From: Ifrita kowaldi | Lineage: Eukaryota > Chordata > Aves > Passeriformes > Cinclosomatidae | NCBI GenBank assembly: GCA_013398055.1 | Contig: VZRS01007559.1 | Coordinates: 1 to 64,000, forward strand | Reading direction: 5' to 3' | Length of the DNA stretch: 64,000 nucleotides | Shown: piece by piece, positions 39,601 to 51,277 of the stretch | Layout of the letters: each line of letters starts with the position of its first letter | Numbering within the stretch: the first letter of the stretch is position 1 | Translations under genes and position numbers: made by a program | Notes under the pieces: model-generated | Databases searched by the model: none | What the model was told of the DNA's origin: nothing | The model's input: the letters and a program-made list of their open reading frames with translations, nothing else

Positions 39601-42600
39601 CAATGAAATAAATAATACATTCAAGCATTATGCTGAATATTATTTACCTATTTAAAATTGAATTGTTATGAATATAAATGTGTTTTGATTAATTACTTCA
39701 ATACATATGTGTGTGTTTGCCTACAAGCCATTCTTGGACTATGCATCTTAACAAGGAGGATTTCTGAAGGTACATTTGTATGATTGTTAGAAGTGTTTAT
39801 TCAGCTTTTAACTTTTTTAGTTAAGACTTAATACTGCTCCTTTCTGTGATGCTCAAATGAGCAGGTTATTTTCCATCTCCCATTTTCTGAGAGAGTCATC
39901 AAGTAGAAACAGTTATTCAGGGAATGGATTACGTCAAAAAAAGCAGCTTCAGTAAGATTTTGCCCCGCAGCAGACGGAAATCCTTCAGCAGTATTCTACT
40001 GAGGTGTCAGCTGAAGGGTCCATACCACAGTGCTGAGGAACGCTTTTATAAAGCAAGAAAGGAACATTTAACTTCAGGGCTGAAAAAAGGAACACTGATA
40101 TAGAATAGGAGAAAGAAGAGATCAGATACTTGGTCGAAAGCCATGACGCTTGACTTTAAGAATTCAAGTTTCTCTTATACCACAGGACATCAAATAAGAT
40201 TTCACAGCTTTCTGTAACAAAACTAAGACAGTGGAACACACTTGAATTTGTCGCACGTATCTTTTCTAGTTAGGCTAATCCCTCCAAAAACAGTTTTACA
40301 AAAACTGAAGATGCAATGATGCAGTAGAAAAGACTAACTGGACCAAACTGGTGGGAGAGAAGAACAGAAGATAATCGGCTTTTCCAGTAACTACTATTCC
40401 TTATCTAAACATTTTTGTGTTTTTTAATAAATGCATTTACTACTTTGAAAGACAATTATATATTTTTAGAATAGCTTTTCAGTATCTGCCCTGTTTTGGT
40501 ATTCTCCAGTGAATAACCATTACCACAGATGTCGAAGTTCTGCTCAAGAAGGAAACCATTGATAGTAACTGGAGATCTGAATTCCCACTTCAAGAAAATT
40601 GTTACCTTTTTAGGACTGTGTCAACTGTCAATACTGCTTGAAGTGTCAAGAAGCCCTTCTAATACAGATCAATGTTGACAATGGTCATATGTCTAGACAA
40701 AACTTCAGAAGTCAATGCACTACTCAGTTTCTTTCCCCAATTCTCAAAAGCAAAAAATACACTGTGGTATGAATGCAAAGGGCTAGTTAAGTATCTTTGA
40801 AGGATGATGGACGTACTTAATCAGTGACCTAAGAACATTAATTGGCAGAACTTTAATTGATATGCATAATCCCTGATTTAAGGTAAAATTAACCAGTTTT
40901 AAGCTATTTAAGAGTCTTTTCAACTCAAGCATTCAACTGCATTACAGCGTCACTGCCCACCCTGCCCAGGGATGTAGTAGCTCTTCTGTTCCTCAGTGCA
41001 TTATAGATTTTTAAATCATTTCCTCCCTGCCCCAACACACTAAACATTGGTTTGAATTTATGCTATTCTTCACAGAAAAAACATTGCCACTTGTACAGCT
41101 TTTGTACAGCATGAGCATTAAGGCAAGGAGATACATTCTTTGACTAAAATAAGCTAAGCAGAGATGGAAAGAGGATTTACAGCATATGATAAGGGAGACT
41201 GGTAGCTTCAGAATCTGAGTTTGTTTTCAATCCTACAGGCAAAAATCACTACAGCTATACATAATTAAGCAAAGAATGTAAGGACACTTTACATGTTTAT
41301 TTTTACTTCCTAGCCTATTAAGGAAAGGGCTGCAAAAACAAATAAAATTTTAAACCCCACCACCTCCAGAAACAGTAGACTAAGCACCAGATACATAGCC
41401 TAATTATAAAATTTATCTACAAACAGAAACCAACTTCCTACTGGAACACCACACTTCCTAAACTAGATTTGCATATCAATTAATGGCACAGAAATGAGAC
41501 AGCAGTGTAGCAGAACATGAAATAAAGTTGAAGTTAACAGACAACCTTGCCAGCTAGCTGAAAATATGAATCTGCAGATGAAAATAGGCATTTTTATATT
41601 GGTGTGGCATTATAAGCTTGTAATAATGACCTTATTTTAATTCTATGTAGTCTAATAAGCCTGTATTGATGAGTTTTATTCACATGCAATAAGAACCCCT
41701 CAATATCTAGTTTGTGTCTTTAACACAAACTGTTTTCACATCATTAGGGAGCCAGACAACATCAAGAAAAAAGTCCACAATAGGATCCCCTCCATCCCAC
41801 ATTTACTTTGGCACAAACATGACATTTCTGTCTTTGACTGTCACCTCTTTTTTTGATATAACTCACATTTTGGTTTACTTACACAAGCAGCATTACTTTT
41901 CTTTAAAGACATGTAACACATATTTGATGTCTGGAATTTATTTCTTATATTGCCATAACTTTATGCTGCATAAATGCCCTATGCCCAGTTATTCCTTACT
42001 TGAGCTAGTTCACAACTCTGATATTTAAAACTTCCTGATAATTTTTCACATCCAGCATTTCTTTCCATTCTGTCTGCTTCCTAGTTTATAACCATGGTTT
42101 TTAAGCACTTATCTTCTATTACAAGATTTAATAGCCTGTCATTCCTATGAAGGAAATTAATTTAGAAAATAGCCTAAAATTTGTCACAGCCCATCAAAAC
42201 CTATTACAATTGGACACTATGGCACACAATCTTTGCCAATAGTACACAGCAGACAGTTTGCTCAAACATAGGGATGATTTAATGGTTTTCCTTTGGTCAC
42301 TGAAGCAGAATCCTTTCGGACCTGCTTCTCCCATGAAGCACTTTCGCAGCTCTGCAGGTCTCTTCACATTCAGGAGCCCCACAAGAAACTTAAAACAAGC
42401 AGGCTGAGACTTGCTCCCAAGACTGGTCTAACAGCTACTGGAAAGTGTTTAACCTGAGATCCCCAAGCTACAACTGAACTGGAAAGAGCTGCTTCCTTCA
42501 ACCTTTCCAAAGAGCAGCAAAGGGCACCTCGGCCATTTGCCCCACAGTCAGAGGAACAGAATCACAGAATGGATGCGGTTGGGACCTCTGGAACCTGTGC

Positions 42601-45600
42601 AGTCTCCCTGCTCAAAGCAAGGTCACCTTTAACAGGTTACTTAGGATCTTTCCTATTCCATTCTGATTTTGAGCATCTCCAAGTACAGGAAGACTCCACA
42701 AGTCCTTGTGTCTGCTGGGGAGCCTAGAACTGGATACAGCACTCCAGATGGGTCTAACCAGTGTTGCGTTAACCCCCTTCTGCTGCTGCTGCTTATCACA
42801 GTGCAACCCAGAGTGCTGCTGAGTTGTCTTTGCCATGAGAGAGCATTGCTGGGCCATGCTCAACTTACCCACCTCACCTCTGGCTGCTGGACAAGCTGAA
42901 CAATAACACCACCTTTTCTCAGGTTCTTACTTAGGGTATAACATCTACCCAGTGGTAACAAAATCAAGACAAGACTGGTGGTGGGGATATTAATCAAAAT
43001 TCCAGGTGAGACCACAGTAAACAAAGATTACTTTGGATGACTGAATACCATGGTATTTTGTAATCTCTACATCAAAGTTACATTAGTAAGCATTAGAGAA
43101 CATTTCAATGCTCACATCCTTCAGCAAGAAAGGATCACAAAGAAACAGAGATGCTGTCTTATTAAACCAGCAAAACCACAAATTCTGTGTAACAACCAAG
43201 TCCCAGTATCATACACTGTAAAAGCTGTTTACAAAGAGGATCACCATACAGTAAGAAAGACCACGTGCAAAGCAGAGACACTGAGGGAAGCCTTATCTTC
43301 ATTAAGCCAAAACAAACTGTAATGCTGACTGAAATGCATAATTTCAGCAAACTAGAAGAAAAATGGCCTCAGTGCATTCAGTGTGTAGCTATGTTCTGTG
43401 TTATTTGACTTTGACGTTATGCAAATAAAAAGAGTTAGGCTTGCAGGCAGAAGGTAAATAATCTTATTTAAAATTTCCTTTTTAACATAAAATTTTCTAT
43501 TTAACAAACAGAACAAAAAGCTTTAAGGCTTCGTGAGTATGATGCTTTTACCACAGGGTCTTGCAGTATATCACAACAAACTTCCATGCTCATGTCTAAA
43601 CCAAAGCTGAGCATTACTTAATCAGGCATAATAGAACTTGCTATGAAAGTGAAAATATTTCCATAGTGCTTTTTCAGCAGACCTAGTAGGTACAGTAAAA
43701 TGATGATTCAGCAGAGATGAGCTCCTGCTCAAAACAGAGGGAAACATCTACCAGAAGTGGGAGAGCTGCTGACCAGTCAAGCTGCAGTTATTCCCAGCAT
43801 AATTGCCTTGGGTATTTTTGACTCACATGCATGGGCTGTATCTTGCGTGAGGCACAACAGCCTCTTCAAGTGATTTTTTCAGGACTATTTCCTATTAACA
43901 CTTTGCAACCCACTTCCCCTCTCACTTCTATTCAACCTCTACATACTATTTCCTATTTGGCATTTACTGAAATTGCTGCTGGCTGAACAGGATGAGACCA
44001 ACAAAGCAGCCAAGAAATAAGAGACACATGACAGACAGGTCCCTGTTACAAGACAAAGAACAAGTACATATGCCCTAATTTGACATTAGTAACAAAAATA
44101 TATTTTCCCCCCAACAAAATGACAGATGTATTCAACTATTCCACCCAAGAAAGGCCAAGTACATAAGTCGTGTAACAGAACTCAACTTTCAGCATCTTTA
44201 TAAGAGTAAGATTTTAACTAGAAGAGTTGCATACTTTCTGGAATCAGGAATATCGAAACAACTTAAGATTCAAGAAACACTCAGGATCAAATAGCAAAGG
44301 CTACCTAAAATCTGCAAAACATGATTTCTCTAGACAAACAGCAAGTTCTTAAAAAAATCAGTTTTAACATCCTTGTGGCTGTCAGAGGACCACAATGAGG
44401 ATTCATTGGTCTGCATAAAAAAGCTACACCAAAGTATACAAACTCCAAACACTTCACAACCCACTCTGAGCCCAAGCAAAACCAACTAGCTAACCAGTGA
44501 AAAGGAAAGCAACAACCACAAAATGGTGAAACAAACAATTCTTGGAATTCTTGCATTCTTGGGATCATGCAAGACATATTGGCTACTAAAAAACCCAAAT
44601 TGTATCAAAATTTCTTTTCCCAAGTAAAAGCCAGCCTTCCTCTCAATGCATTTAACAGTATGATGATACAATAGAACAGTTGTTCCTGCAACCAGCAAAT
44701 GCTGTTCTGCTCAGTCTGGTCACCTACACATATCAGCTGAGTGGGGCTAGACAGATGGGAAGCTCCACCACATGCTTAATNGAGCTGCTTCCTTCAACCT
44801 TTCCAAAGAGCAGCAAAGGGCACCTCGGCCATTTGCCCCACAGTCAGAGGAACAGAATCACAGAATGGATGCGGTTGGGACCTCTGGAACCTGTGCAGTC
44901 TCCCTGCTCAAAGCAAGGTCACCTTTAACAGGTTACTTAGGATCTTTCCTATCCCATTCTGATTTTGAGCATCTCCAAGTACAGGAAGACTCCACAAGTC
45001 CTTGTGTCTGCTGGGGAGCCTAGAACTGGATACAGCACTCCAGATGGGTCTAACCAGTGTTGCGTTAACCCCCTTCTGCTGCTGCTGCTTATCACAGTGC
45101 AACCCAGAGTGCTGCTGAGTTGTCTTTGCCATGAGAGAGCATTGCTGGGCCATGCTCAACTTACCCACCTCACCTCTGGCTGCTGGACAAGCTGAACAAT
45201 AACACCACCTTTTCTCAGGTTCTTACTTAGGGTATAACATCTACCCAGTGGTAACAAAATCAAGACAAGACTGGTGGTGGGGATATTAATCAAAATTCCA
45301 GGTGAGACCACAGTAAACAAAGATTACTTTGGATGACTGAATACCATGGTATTTTGTAATCTCTACATCAAAGTTACATTAGTAAGCATTAGAGAACATT
45401 TCAATGCTCACATCCTTCAGCAAGAAAGGATCACAAAGAAACAGAGATGCTGTCTTATTAAACCAGCAAAACCACAAATTCTGTGTAACAACCAAGTCCC
45501 AGTATCATACACTGTAAAAGCTGTTTACAAAGAGGATCACCATACAGTAAGAAAGACCACGTGCAAAGCAGAGACACTGAGGGAAGCCTTATCTTCATTA

Positions 45601-48600
45601 AGCCAAAACAAACTGTAATGCTGACTGAAATGCATAATTTCAGCAAACTAGAAGAAAAATGGCCTCAGTGCATTCAGTGTGTAGCTATGTTCTGTGTTAT
45701 TTGACTTTGACGTTATGCAAATAAAAAGAGTTAGGCTTGCAGGCAGAAGGTAAATAATCTTATTTAAAATTTCCTTTTTAACATAAAATTTTCTATTTAA
45801 CAAACAGAACAAAAAGCTTTAAGGCTTCGTGAGTATGATGCTTTTACCACAGGGTCTTGCAGTATATCACAACAAACTTCCATGCTCATGTCTAAACCAA
45901 AGCTGAGCATTACTTAATCAGGCATAATAGAACTTGCTATGAAAGTGAAAATATTTCCATAGTGCTTTTTCAGCAGACCTAGTAGGTACAGTAAAATGAT
46001 GATTCAGCAGAGATGAGCTCCTGCTCAAAACAGAGGGAAACATCTACCAGAAGTGGGAGAGCTGCTGACCAGTCAAGCTGCAGTTATTCCCAGCATAATT
46101 GCCTTGGGTATTTTTGACTCACATGCATGGGCTGTATCTTGCGTGAGGCACAACAGCCTCTTCAAGTGATTTTTTCAGGACTATTTCCTATTAACACTTT
46201 GCAACCCACTTCCCCTCTCACTTCTATTCAACCTCTACATACTATTTCCTATTTGGCATTTACTGAAATTGCTGCTGGCTGAACAGGATGAGACCAACAA
46301 AGCAGCCAAGAAATAAGAGACACATGACAGACAGGTCCCTGTTACAAGACAAAGAACAAGTACATATGCCCTAATTTGACATTAGTAACAAAAATATATT
46401 TTCCCCCCAACAAAATGACAGATGTATTCAACTATTCCACCCAAGAAAGGCCAAGTACATAAGTCGTGTAACAGAACTCAACTTTCAGCATCTTTATAAG
46501 AGTAAGATTTTAACTAGAAGAGTTGCATACTTTCTGGAATCAGGAATATCGAAACAACTTAAGATTCAAGAAACACTCAGGATCAAATAGCAAAGGCTAC
46601 CTAAAATCTGCAAAACATGATTTCTCTAGACAAACAGCAAGTTCTTAAAAAAATCAGTTTTAACATCCTTGTGGCTGTCAGAGGACCACAATGAGGATTC
46701 ATTGGTCTGCATAAAAAAGCTACACCAAAGTATACAAACTCCAAACACTTCACAACCCACTCTGAGCCCAAGCAAAACCAACTAGCTAACCAGTGAAAAG
46801 GAAAGCAACAACCACAAAATGGTGAAACAAACAATTCTTGGAATTCTTGCATTCTTGGGATCATGCAAGACATATTGGCTACTAAAAAACCCAAATTGTA
46901 TCAAAATTTCTTTTCCCAAGTAAAAGCCAGCCTTCCTCTCAATGCATTTAACAGTATGATGATACAATAGAACAGTTGTTCCTGCAACCAGCAAATGCTG
47001 TTCTGCTCAGTCTGGTCACCTACACATATCAGCTGAGTGGGGCTAGACAGATGGGAAGCTCCACCACATGCTTAATCAGCAGCCTAAAGGCCTCTAACAA
47101 GAAATTTTTATGACATTTGAGAATTAATCTGAGTTTTAATAGAGAAAGGTGTTTATCTAAAAGCATTTAATTTATGACAAAAAATTGTGCCCTCAATTTT
47201 GACTCATTTAATACATTAAAACACAATTTATAGCAAGTAGGGAGAACAAACTCAAGCCTAAAAAGATTAACAGATAAACACTAGCAATGAAGGCACACCA
47301 ACACATAAAAATAACTTCTACAAGGCTAAAGCAGCTCGTTCTTATTTTCCAACTTCCTCTTTACTGCCATTTTGTTAGCAAGTAAGTCCACATTGCCACC
47401 CACCTCGATACCACTTTGTCTGGCTAGTTTTACAGCTGTGTTGTAGTAGCCACAGCGCAGGAGATGTTCCACCATCATACGATCCATGCGTTTCTTCTTC
47501 CACATGTTGGCAGCAGCTGGCTGGTCACTACTGTGCTCCTTCAGATGTTCAATCCTGCGTTTGCAGAGCTTTGCACTCTCATCTTCAGCCTGGATTGACT
47601 CAACAGCCTAAAAAGTAAAAACTAACAGTAAGAGCTATACATTTTCAATCTCCTTTTAAGGCAAAATACAGTAATTGTTTGTAAGCATTCTTTACATGTT
47701 ATACAGTTACTCCCAGTAGTGTTTCTTTCATTTAGAAACACATTTCCTACAGCAGTGCATAAGTTTCAGCATGGCTAGTCCTGTTCTGAGATATTCTTGC
47801 ACAGAAGTAAGTTTTGATATATTTGACATTATGAATATATACATTTTTCTGCTTAACTTGCAGTTCATCCAAAACCAGAAGTGTATCAACTGTGGCAGCA
47901 ACTGCTGTAATACCCTGCAAGAGCTTTGTGAGACTTTGCAGTCATCTGATCCAAACAGTTGAAAAGCAAAATTTCCACCTCTAACCTGTGCATGGCTTCT
48001 TCCTCCAGCAGCTGTCCTGCTGGATTAGTTCTACTGAGGAGTGATGCCGAGTAAACCAACATTACTTCTAATACACTGGAACCATTTTAATCAGTCATGC
48101 AATAATGGAAATTACACAAACAGTTGGCCTCTTGGCACCTGTAATTCAAGGATCTAAAAGCAGTTTTCCAAAAATCATCAGCTTTGTTAAATTGGTACTA
48201 TTTTATTTAACTCTGCCACTGTGGAAACATTCATCCCTTGTTAAGGAGCCTTACTTAGGAAAGCACATTTGTCCAGAGGAAGTAGACTGATGATTTTAAG
48301 CCAACATATTGGCATACCCAGCACAAAACACACACCACACCCCCAAGATATCACCACAATATTTTTTTTTTAAATTAAAACCAAAACACTCAGCTTATAG
48401 TTGCTTTCCTTTAGCCTTAAAAGTCATCATTCCAAGCTGGCTAACTCAGTACACAGCACATGATAACTCCGGGCTGTGCCAGGCTACAGAACTCCAGAAA
48501 GCTGGCAGTACCTTTATGTGCCTGCTAAGGTAAAGGCAAACCAGCAGAGGATGGTTAGTACCTTTCCCATCTGCACTATATCACTAGCGATGCAACTGCA

Positions 48601-51277
48601 AGTTAGGCTGCCTTGTGGTGACTTTAAACTTGCTGGCTTGTGTTTGAATGACTGCACAGCTCTGGCAGCTGGAAGGCACAGGCAGGTCTGCCTGCCCAGC
48701 CCAAAGAACCTGGCAGGCTTTTGGCAGCCCACTCTGCACTCCATGCTGACACAGCGACCTTCCCAGAACTCAAGCTATAGTATCATACATAGTAGAGCTC
48801 CAGCTCTGGAAGCACAGATTGGTTTTAATTGTATTTTCCATGCCTGCCCATAGACAGACTTCTGGAAGGATCAGTATTTGAAAAGCAAAGTGAAATAAGA
48901 GAAAACTTGCAATGAAAGCTCACCAAGCTTTTCCCCCCCCCCCCCAATGAAGCCTGACTCTGATCTGGCCCTTGATACTAAATTCAAGTATCTAAAACAC
49001 TAGTCACTATACAAGAGTCTCTTACTAAAATTCATGTAAACATCTGTAGCATGAGTTATTTTTATTACTGAAGTCTGAGTTACCTCTGCTGCTGACTTTA
49101 GCTTTATTTTGTAACATACAGTTTGGAGACAAGTATTTCATTTGAGTTATAAACTGGGTCTCTTCCTAGTCAGCAAGCAAACACTAACTCAAAACACACT
49201 TTCACTTTTTAGATTTCTGCAGTATTATGAGATGTGAAGGCAACCTTGAGAAATATTCTGAATACAACTAAGAACTCAAGGCAGCCAGGCACAAAGGTTA
49301 GACCCTTTCTCATTCCAAAGAGCTCTTCTTATATGGCTTTGTATCTGGACTTGCACAGCTCTTGCTGGTTTTTTGATCCTTCTAGCACATTCAGAAAGGC
49401 TACAGATCCTTTTCAAAACCCTCTGAAGCAAGTCTATCTGGACTTGCCCAGCTGGACATCAATAGAACTTGGGGGAACAAGCATATTAAACAGGATACAA
49501 AAGGGAAAACACAAAGGCCTGGGTTTTCCCAGGATCATTTTCAGAACCCAAGAAACCTGCTGTGTTTAAAAGCTCTCTTTCAAGAGTGAGTAAGGTGTTA
49601 AATAAAGGAACCATCTAATTCTATTACAGCCATCTCAGCAGTTCATGAGATCCTTGTCTAAACACAGGAGGAAACAGAGATCCCACATGGGTCCAAAGGC
49701 TCTAAAGAAAACAACCATTTTGCTCAGGGCAGAGATTATAGAGAAGACAGCTGGTAGTTGAGGGTTTGGAGCAGAAACAAGACCTCTGTATTTCAGAGGA
49801 CTTTTACTGTTAAACAAATTTTCTTTGCCTTTTGTTCTTTCTGAGCAGCTATAAGACTCCCCACAGTCTTTCAGGCAGTCAAAAACAAATGAACAATTAA
49901 ATTAAAATGGAGCTTTGCACCCAAAACATTCAGCAATGCCTTCAGATACACCCCCACAGTCAGCAAAGATTTCACAAGTAAATAACTTTTACTCCTCCAC
50001 ATCATTACTACAGACCTACAAGCAACATTCGACACCTCTTTCAGAAATAGCTCATATTTTTCTGTAACGGAGAAGCGAAGAAAACATATCCTTTAAGACC
50101 TCTTTAAGTCTCACAATCTGAGGATGAAAAGAGCAATTAATTTATGAAGTCTTTTGCAGAACAGCTTTTCAACACCTAGCTAACTTGTTCAAGCATAAAG
50201 CCCCAAATCAACACACATGACAGCGTTATTTTCATGTTGCAAACCTCCACGGTATTTTGACGCTTCACTTAATACTGTCTCAAGATTTATATCTGTTGGT
50301 TATTTCATTTAACTTTTAATGAAATGACTCTGCTACTATGTTTCCTCTATTTATTTTTGGAGAAGCACTACTCTCAAGTCAGGCGACAGAGCTTTTTTCA
50401 TTTTTCTGCAAGACTTGTTTCAAGTAAGTATTCTGATGACTCTAGGGATGAGTAATATCCCCATCCAAAATAAGGCTGGCTTATACTTCTTTTTCTGAGA
50501 ACACAGACATCTTTTTCTAAGAAAGATGTGGTAAAGGCATGAAAGGCTGGTTGTATTTTGTTCAAGCTTAACAGCTAGAAGCAGGTTACCCTGCCAAATT
50601 TCATTTAAAAGGCTCTTAATATTCCCTAGGAATCTTTCAAATTGCAAGTTGAGTATTTATAAAAATTTTTCAAGTAACAATCCAGGACAACTTGCACTTT
50701 CTTCTGCAAAGAAGTCTCAATACTGCATACAACTATTCCTGCACTGGGGGTTTCACACTTTTCAGCTCGATCTTCTACCTGTTTTGCTATTCTAGTGATC
50801 AATTAATGCAATTGCACAAACCTTTCCATTAGATAAGCAGAAATTGATACAAATCAATTCATTTTGCTACTATTTCTTTTCTCTTAGTACAGAAAGCCCT
50901 TTTCAGGACTATAAGCATATATTAATTTTACTTCTCAACAGAAGTCTATTATACTTAGACAAAGACCACCAAATTATGTTTCTTAAGCACAGTGAAGCAA
51001 AGTTCCACTGTGCATTCCAAGGCCAGTAATGCCTGTTATCTTGAGAAGAAAACCCAAGCAAACAGCATTGTAATGAAGGTGGAACACCACTCACCTTGCG
51101 TTTCAGAACGCTGAGTTTTTCAACGACTCCATCCAGGAGACTGACAACTGAATCCACAGCAGGACAACTGCTCAGCGTCTTCTCCAGCTCCGCCACCACC
51201 ATGGTAACGTGGCTGGTCTCTCGATCAATGTTCTTCTGTGCAGCTCGAAATCGTTTGTTCAATGTTTCATATGGCAC
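18599..51277 (-). CDS. MAEA: MAEA, E3 ubiquitin ligase subunit (exons 2-9, 5'-partial)
   Basis: MAEA (yeast Gid9 homologue, also called erythroblast macrophage protein) is a RING-type core subunit of the CTLH/GID E3 ubiquitin ligase. It pairs with RMND5A and acts in nucleus and cytoplasm; in blood it also supports macrophage-erythroblast adhesion. Eight minus-strand exons join as 51277-51095, 47607-47404, 32124-32002, 29073-28997, 23145-23037, 20108-19975, 19281-19086 and 18694-18599. They give 373 codons plus stop, exactly residues 24-396 of the 396-residue vertebrate protein. Domains by residue: coiled N-terminal region, LisH about 121-153, CTLH about 159-216, CRA-like region, RING-Gid about 314-381, and tail KVYIM. 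All splice phases agree and no frame is broken. By recall, substitutions from human are few (such as A-to-V in RQVMGML and S-to-N in KNPDC). Exon 1 with the start codon is absent from this window. Confidence 0.97.
18695..19085 (-). other. MAEA: MAEA intron 8
   Basis: A short 391-bp phase-0 intron with donor GTAAGTG and acceptor TTTTTCAG. Nothing else is seen in it. Confidence 0.9.
19086..19281 (-). CDS. MAEA: MAEA exon 8, RING-Gid core
   Basis: Encodes the last base of Pro300 plus residues 301-365 (196 bp). It carries most of the Gid-type RING: C314 and C317 in the DCPVC motif, then H332, C333 and C340 in [10 protein letters not shown]. The conserved [14 protein letters not shown] segment follows, and the exon ends with donor GTAAG. 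All metal-ligand-type residues expected from the family are present. The acceptor reads TTAACAG|ACAG. A second AG four bases downstream would shift the frame if used. Confidence 0.97.
19282..19974 (-). other. MAEA: MAEA intron 7
   Basis: A 693-bp intron with an unusually weak-looking donor, CACC|GTATCC, and acceptor TTAACAG. No repeat or other element is recognised. Confidence 0.85.
19975..20108 (-). CDS. MAEA: MAEA exon 7
   Basis: Encodes residues 256-299 and two bases of Pro300 (134 bp), from DLLDPARW through [16 protein letters not shown] to GLSAIKT. This is the CRA-type helical region linking CTLH to the RING and is important for assembly in the CTLH complex. It begins in phase 0 after TTTTAACAG. 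Confidence 0.97.
20109..23036 (-). other. MAEA: MAEA intron 6
   Basis: A 2.9-kb intron with donor GTAACA. It contains the nested CR1 insertion at 20994-21548. The rest is AT-rich with no recognised element. Confidence 0.85.
20994..21548 (+). mobile_element. Nested CR1 LINEs (CR1 inserted in CR1)
   Basis: An outer CR1 of the 'cttttgacaaggccatgga' type runs 20994-21215 and resumes at 21499-21548 (ttcaaggccagggtagat to aacctggtctagtggaagg). A second, different CR1 fills 21216-21498, starting 'cttggcactgctgaggc' and ending 'aacaattcaatgattctacgg'. Both read plus. The inner copy jumps from the 'tttagcctggagaaaa' block straight to 'gaggacatggtttagtgctgg', so roughly the middle of the usual element is deleted. 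Outer boundaries are accurate to about 10 bp. Confidence 0.85.
23037..23145 (-). CDS. MAEA: MAEA exon 6
   Basis: Encodes the last base of Arg219 and residues 220-255 (109 bp): [19 protein letters not shown], then [17 protein letters not shown]. It lies C-terminal to the CTLH motif in the helical CRA region. By recall, V in RQVMG and S in FPSD differ from human A and P; both look conservative. The acceptor is ATTTCAG and the donor is GTAACA. Confidence 0.97.
23146..28996 (-). other. MAEA: MAEA intron 5
   Basis: A 5.85-kb AT-rich intron, donor GTATGA. It contains a short (AAATC)-like repeat near 24666-24682. A plus-strand 158-codon frame at 26082-26558 lies here but looks fortuitous. No transposable element is recognised. 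Confidence 0.8.
28997..29073 (-). CDS. MAEA: MAEA exon 5
   Basis: Encodes residues 194-218 plus two bases of Arg219 (77 bp): [18 protein letters not shown], then NKRLDAV. This is the second half of the CTLH motif. The acceptor is ATCTCAG and the donor is AG|GTATG. Confidence 0.97.
29074..32001 (-). other. MAEA: MAEA intron 4
   Basis: A 2.9-kb AT-rich phase-0 intron, donor GTATGA. It has an A-rich tract at about 30797-30828. No transposable element or other gene is recognised. Confidence 0.8.
32002..32124 (-). CDS. MAEA: MAEA exon 4, start of CTLH domain; likely skippable
   Basis: Encodes residues 153-193 (123 bp, phase 0 at both ends): [20 protein letters not shown], then [21 protein letters not shown]. 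It carries most of the CTLH motif. The acceptor is TTTTTTGAAG|GAC, so the base before the AG is A rather than the preferred C or T. The exon length is a multiple of three, so skipping keeps the frame and removes 41 residues. I recall that a human MAEA isoform lacks exactly residues 153-193. Confidence 0.97.
38230..38480 (-). mobile_element. Possible ancient CR1-like fragment
   Basis: The plus-strand text 'aagtgtggtcaccaaaacgatacatattctggtattgactgctccagagccaagtaa' lines up loosely with the reverse complement of the CR1 'gtggtgcccagaactggacacagtactcca' region. It is highly diverged, and the ends are guesses. Confidence 0.3.
42486..44780. repeat. 2,295-bp duplicated unit, copy 1
   Basis: This block recurs at 44782-47076 with a constant offset of 2,296 and a single N at 44781. 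One difference was noticed, 42657 T versus 44953 C. It lies wholly within MAEA intron 3 and contains a CR1 fragment near its left end. The structure matches the duplication at 673-5361. Confidence 0.95.
42557..42885 (-). mobile_element. CR1 LINE fragment (copy in unit 1)
   Basis: Starts with the reversed CR1 tail (agaatcacagaatgg), then 'gggacctctgg', 'ccctgctcaaagcaagg', 'gaagactccacaag', 'aactggatacagcactccag' and 'gcattgctgggccatgctcaac'. Several internal segments are missing, and a CTG/CAG run of about 5 units lies at 42780-42794. Confidence 0.85.
44781..44781. other. Single-N assembly junction
   Basis: One ambiguous base lies exactly between 'catgcttaat' (end of copy 1) and 'gagctgcttcc' (restart of the unit). 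Confidence 0.95.
44782..47076. repeat. 2,295-bp duplicated unit, copy 2
   Basis: Near-identical second copy of 42486-44780. It continues smoothly into unique sequence at 47077 (cagcagcctaaagg). Confidence 0.95.
44853..45181 (-). mobile_element. CR1 LINE fragment (copy in unit 2)
   Basis: The same CR1 as at 42557-42885, carried in the second copy of the unit. It is probably one genomic element represented twice. Confidence 0.85.
47404..47607 (-). CDS. MAEA: MAEA exon 3, LisH domain
   Basis: Encodes residues 85-152 (204 bp, phase 0 at both ends). It runs from [20 protein letters not shown] through [19 protein letters not shown] to the LisH motif [19 protein letters not shown], ending RQSGIE. 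LisH supports dimer formation with the partner subunit RMND5A. By recall, NMWKKK replaces human SVWKRK, which is conservative. The acceptor is TTTTTAG and the donor is GAG|GTGGGT. Confidence 0.97.
47608..51094 (-). other. MAEA: MAEA intron 2
   Basis: A 3.5-kb intron with strong donor GTGAGT. It contains a T-tract near 48362-48371 and a 13-base C homopolymer at 48933-48945. No transposable element is recognised. Confidence 0.85.
48933..48945. repeat. 13-base C homopolymer
   Basis: An uninterrupted run of C within MAEA intron 2. Its length is likely to be error-prone in sequencing. Confidence 0.95.
51095..51277 (-). CDS. MAEA: MAEA exon 2
   Basis: Encodes residues 24-84 (183 bp, phase 0 at both ends), starting [20 protein letters not shown] and ending [11 protein letters not shown]. 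This N-terminal helical/coiled-coil region precedes LisH. By recall, one substitution from human (S for G in TLSSCPAV) is seen. The acceptor is TTCTCCTTCAG and the donor is AAG|GTGAGT. The preceding 23 codons belong to exon 1, outside the window. Confidence 0.97.

Larger units (their letters stand above)
32125..47403 (-). other. MAEA: MAEA intron 3
   Basis: As assembled, 15.3 kb with donor GTGGGT; it falls to about 13.0 kb if the second copy in 42486-47076 is an artefact. The intron contains poly-A tracts near 33481 and 36609, a possible old CR1 piece at 38230-38480, and the duplicated unit with its internal CR1. The remainder is AT-rich with no recognised feature. Confidence 0.8.
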
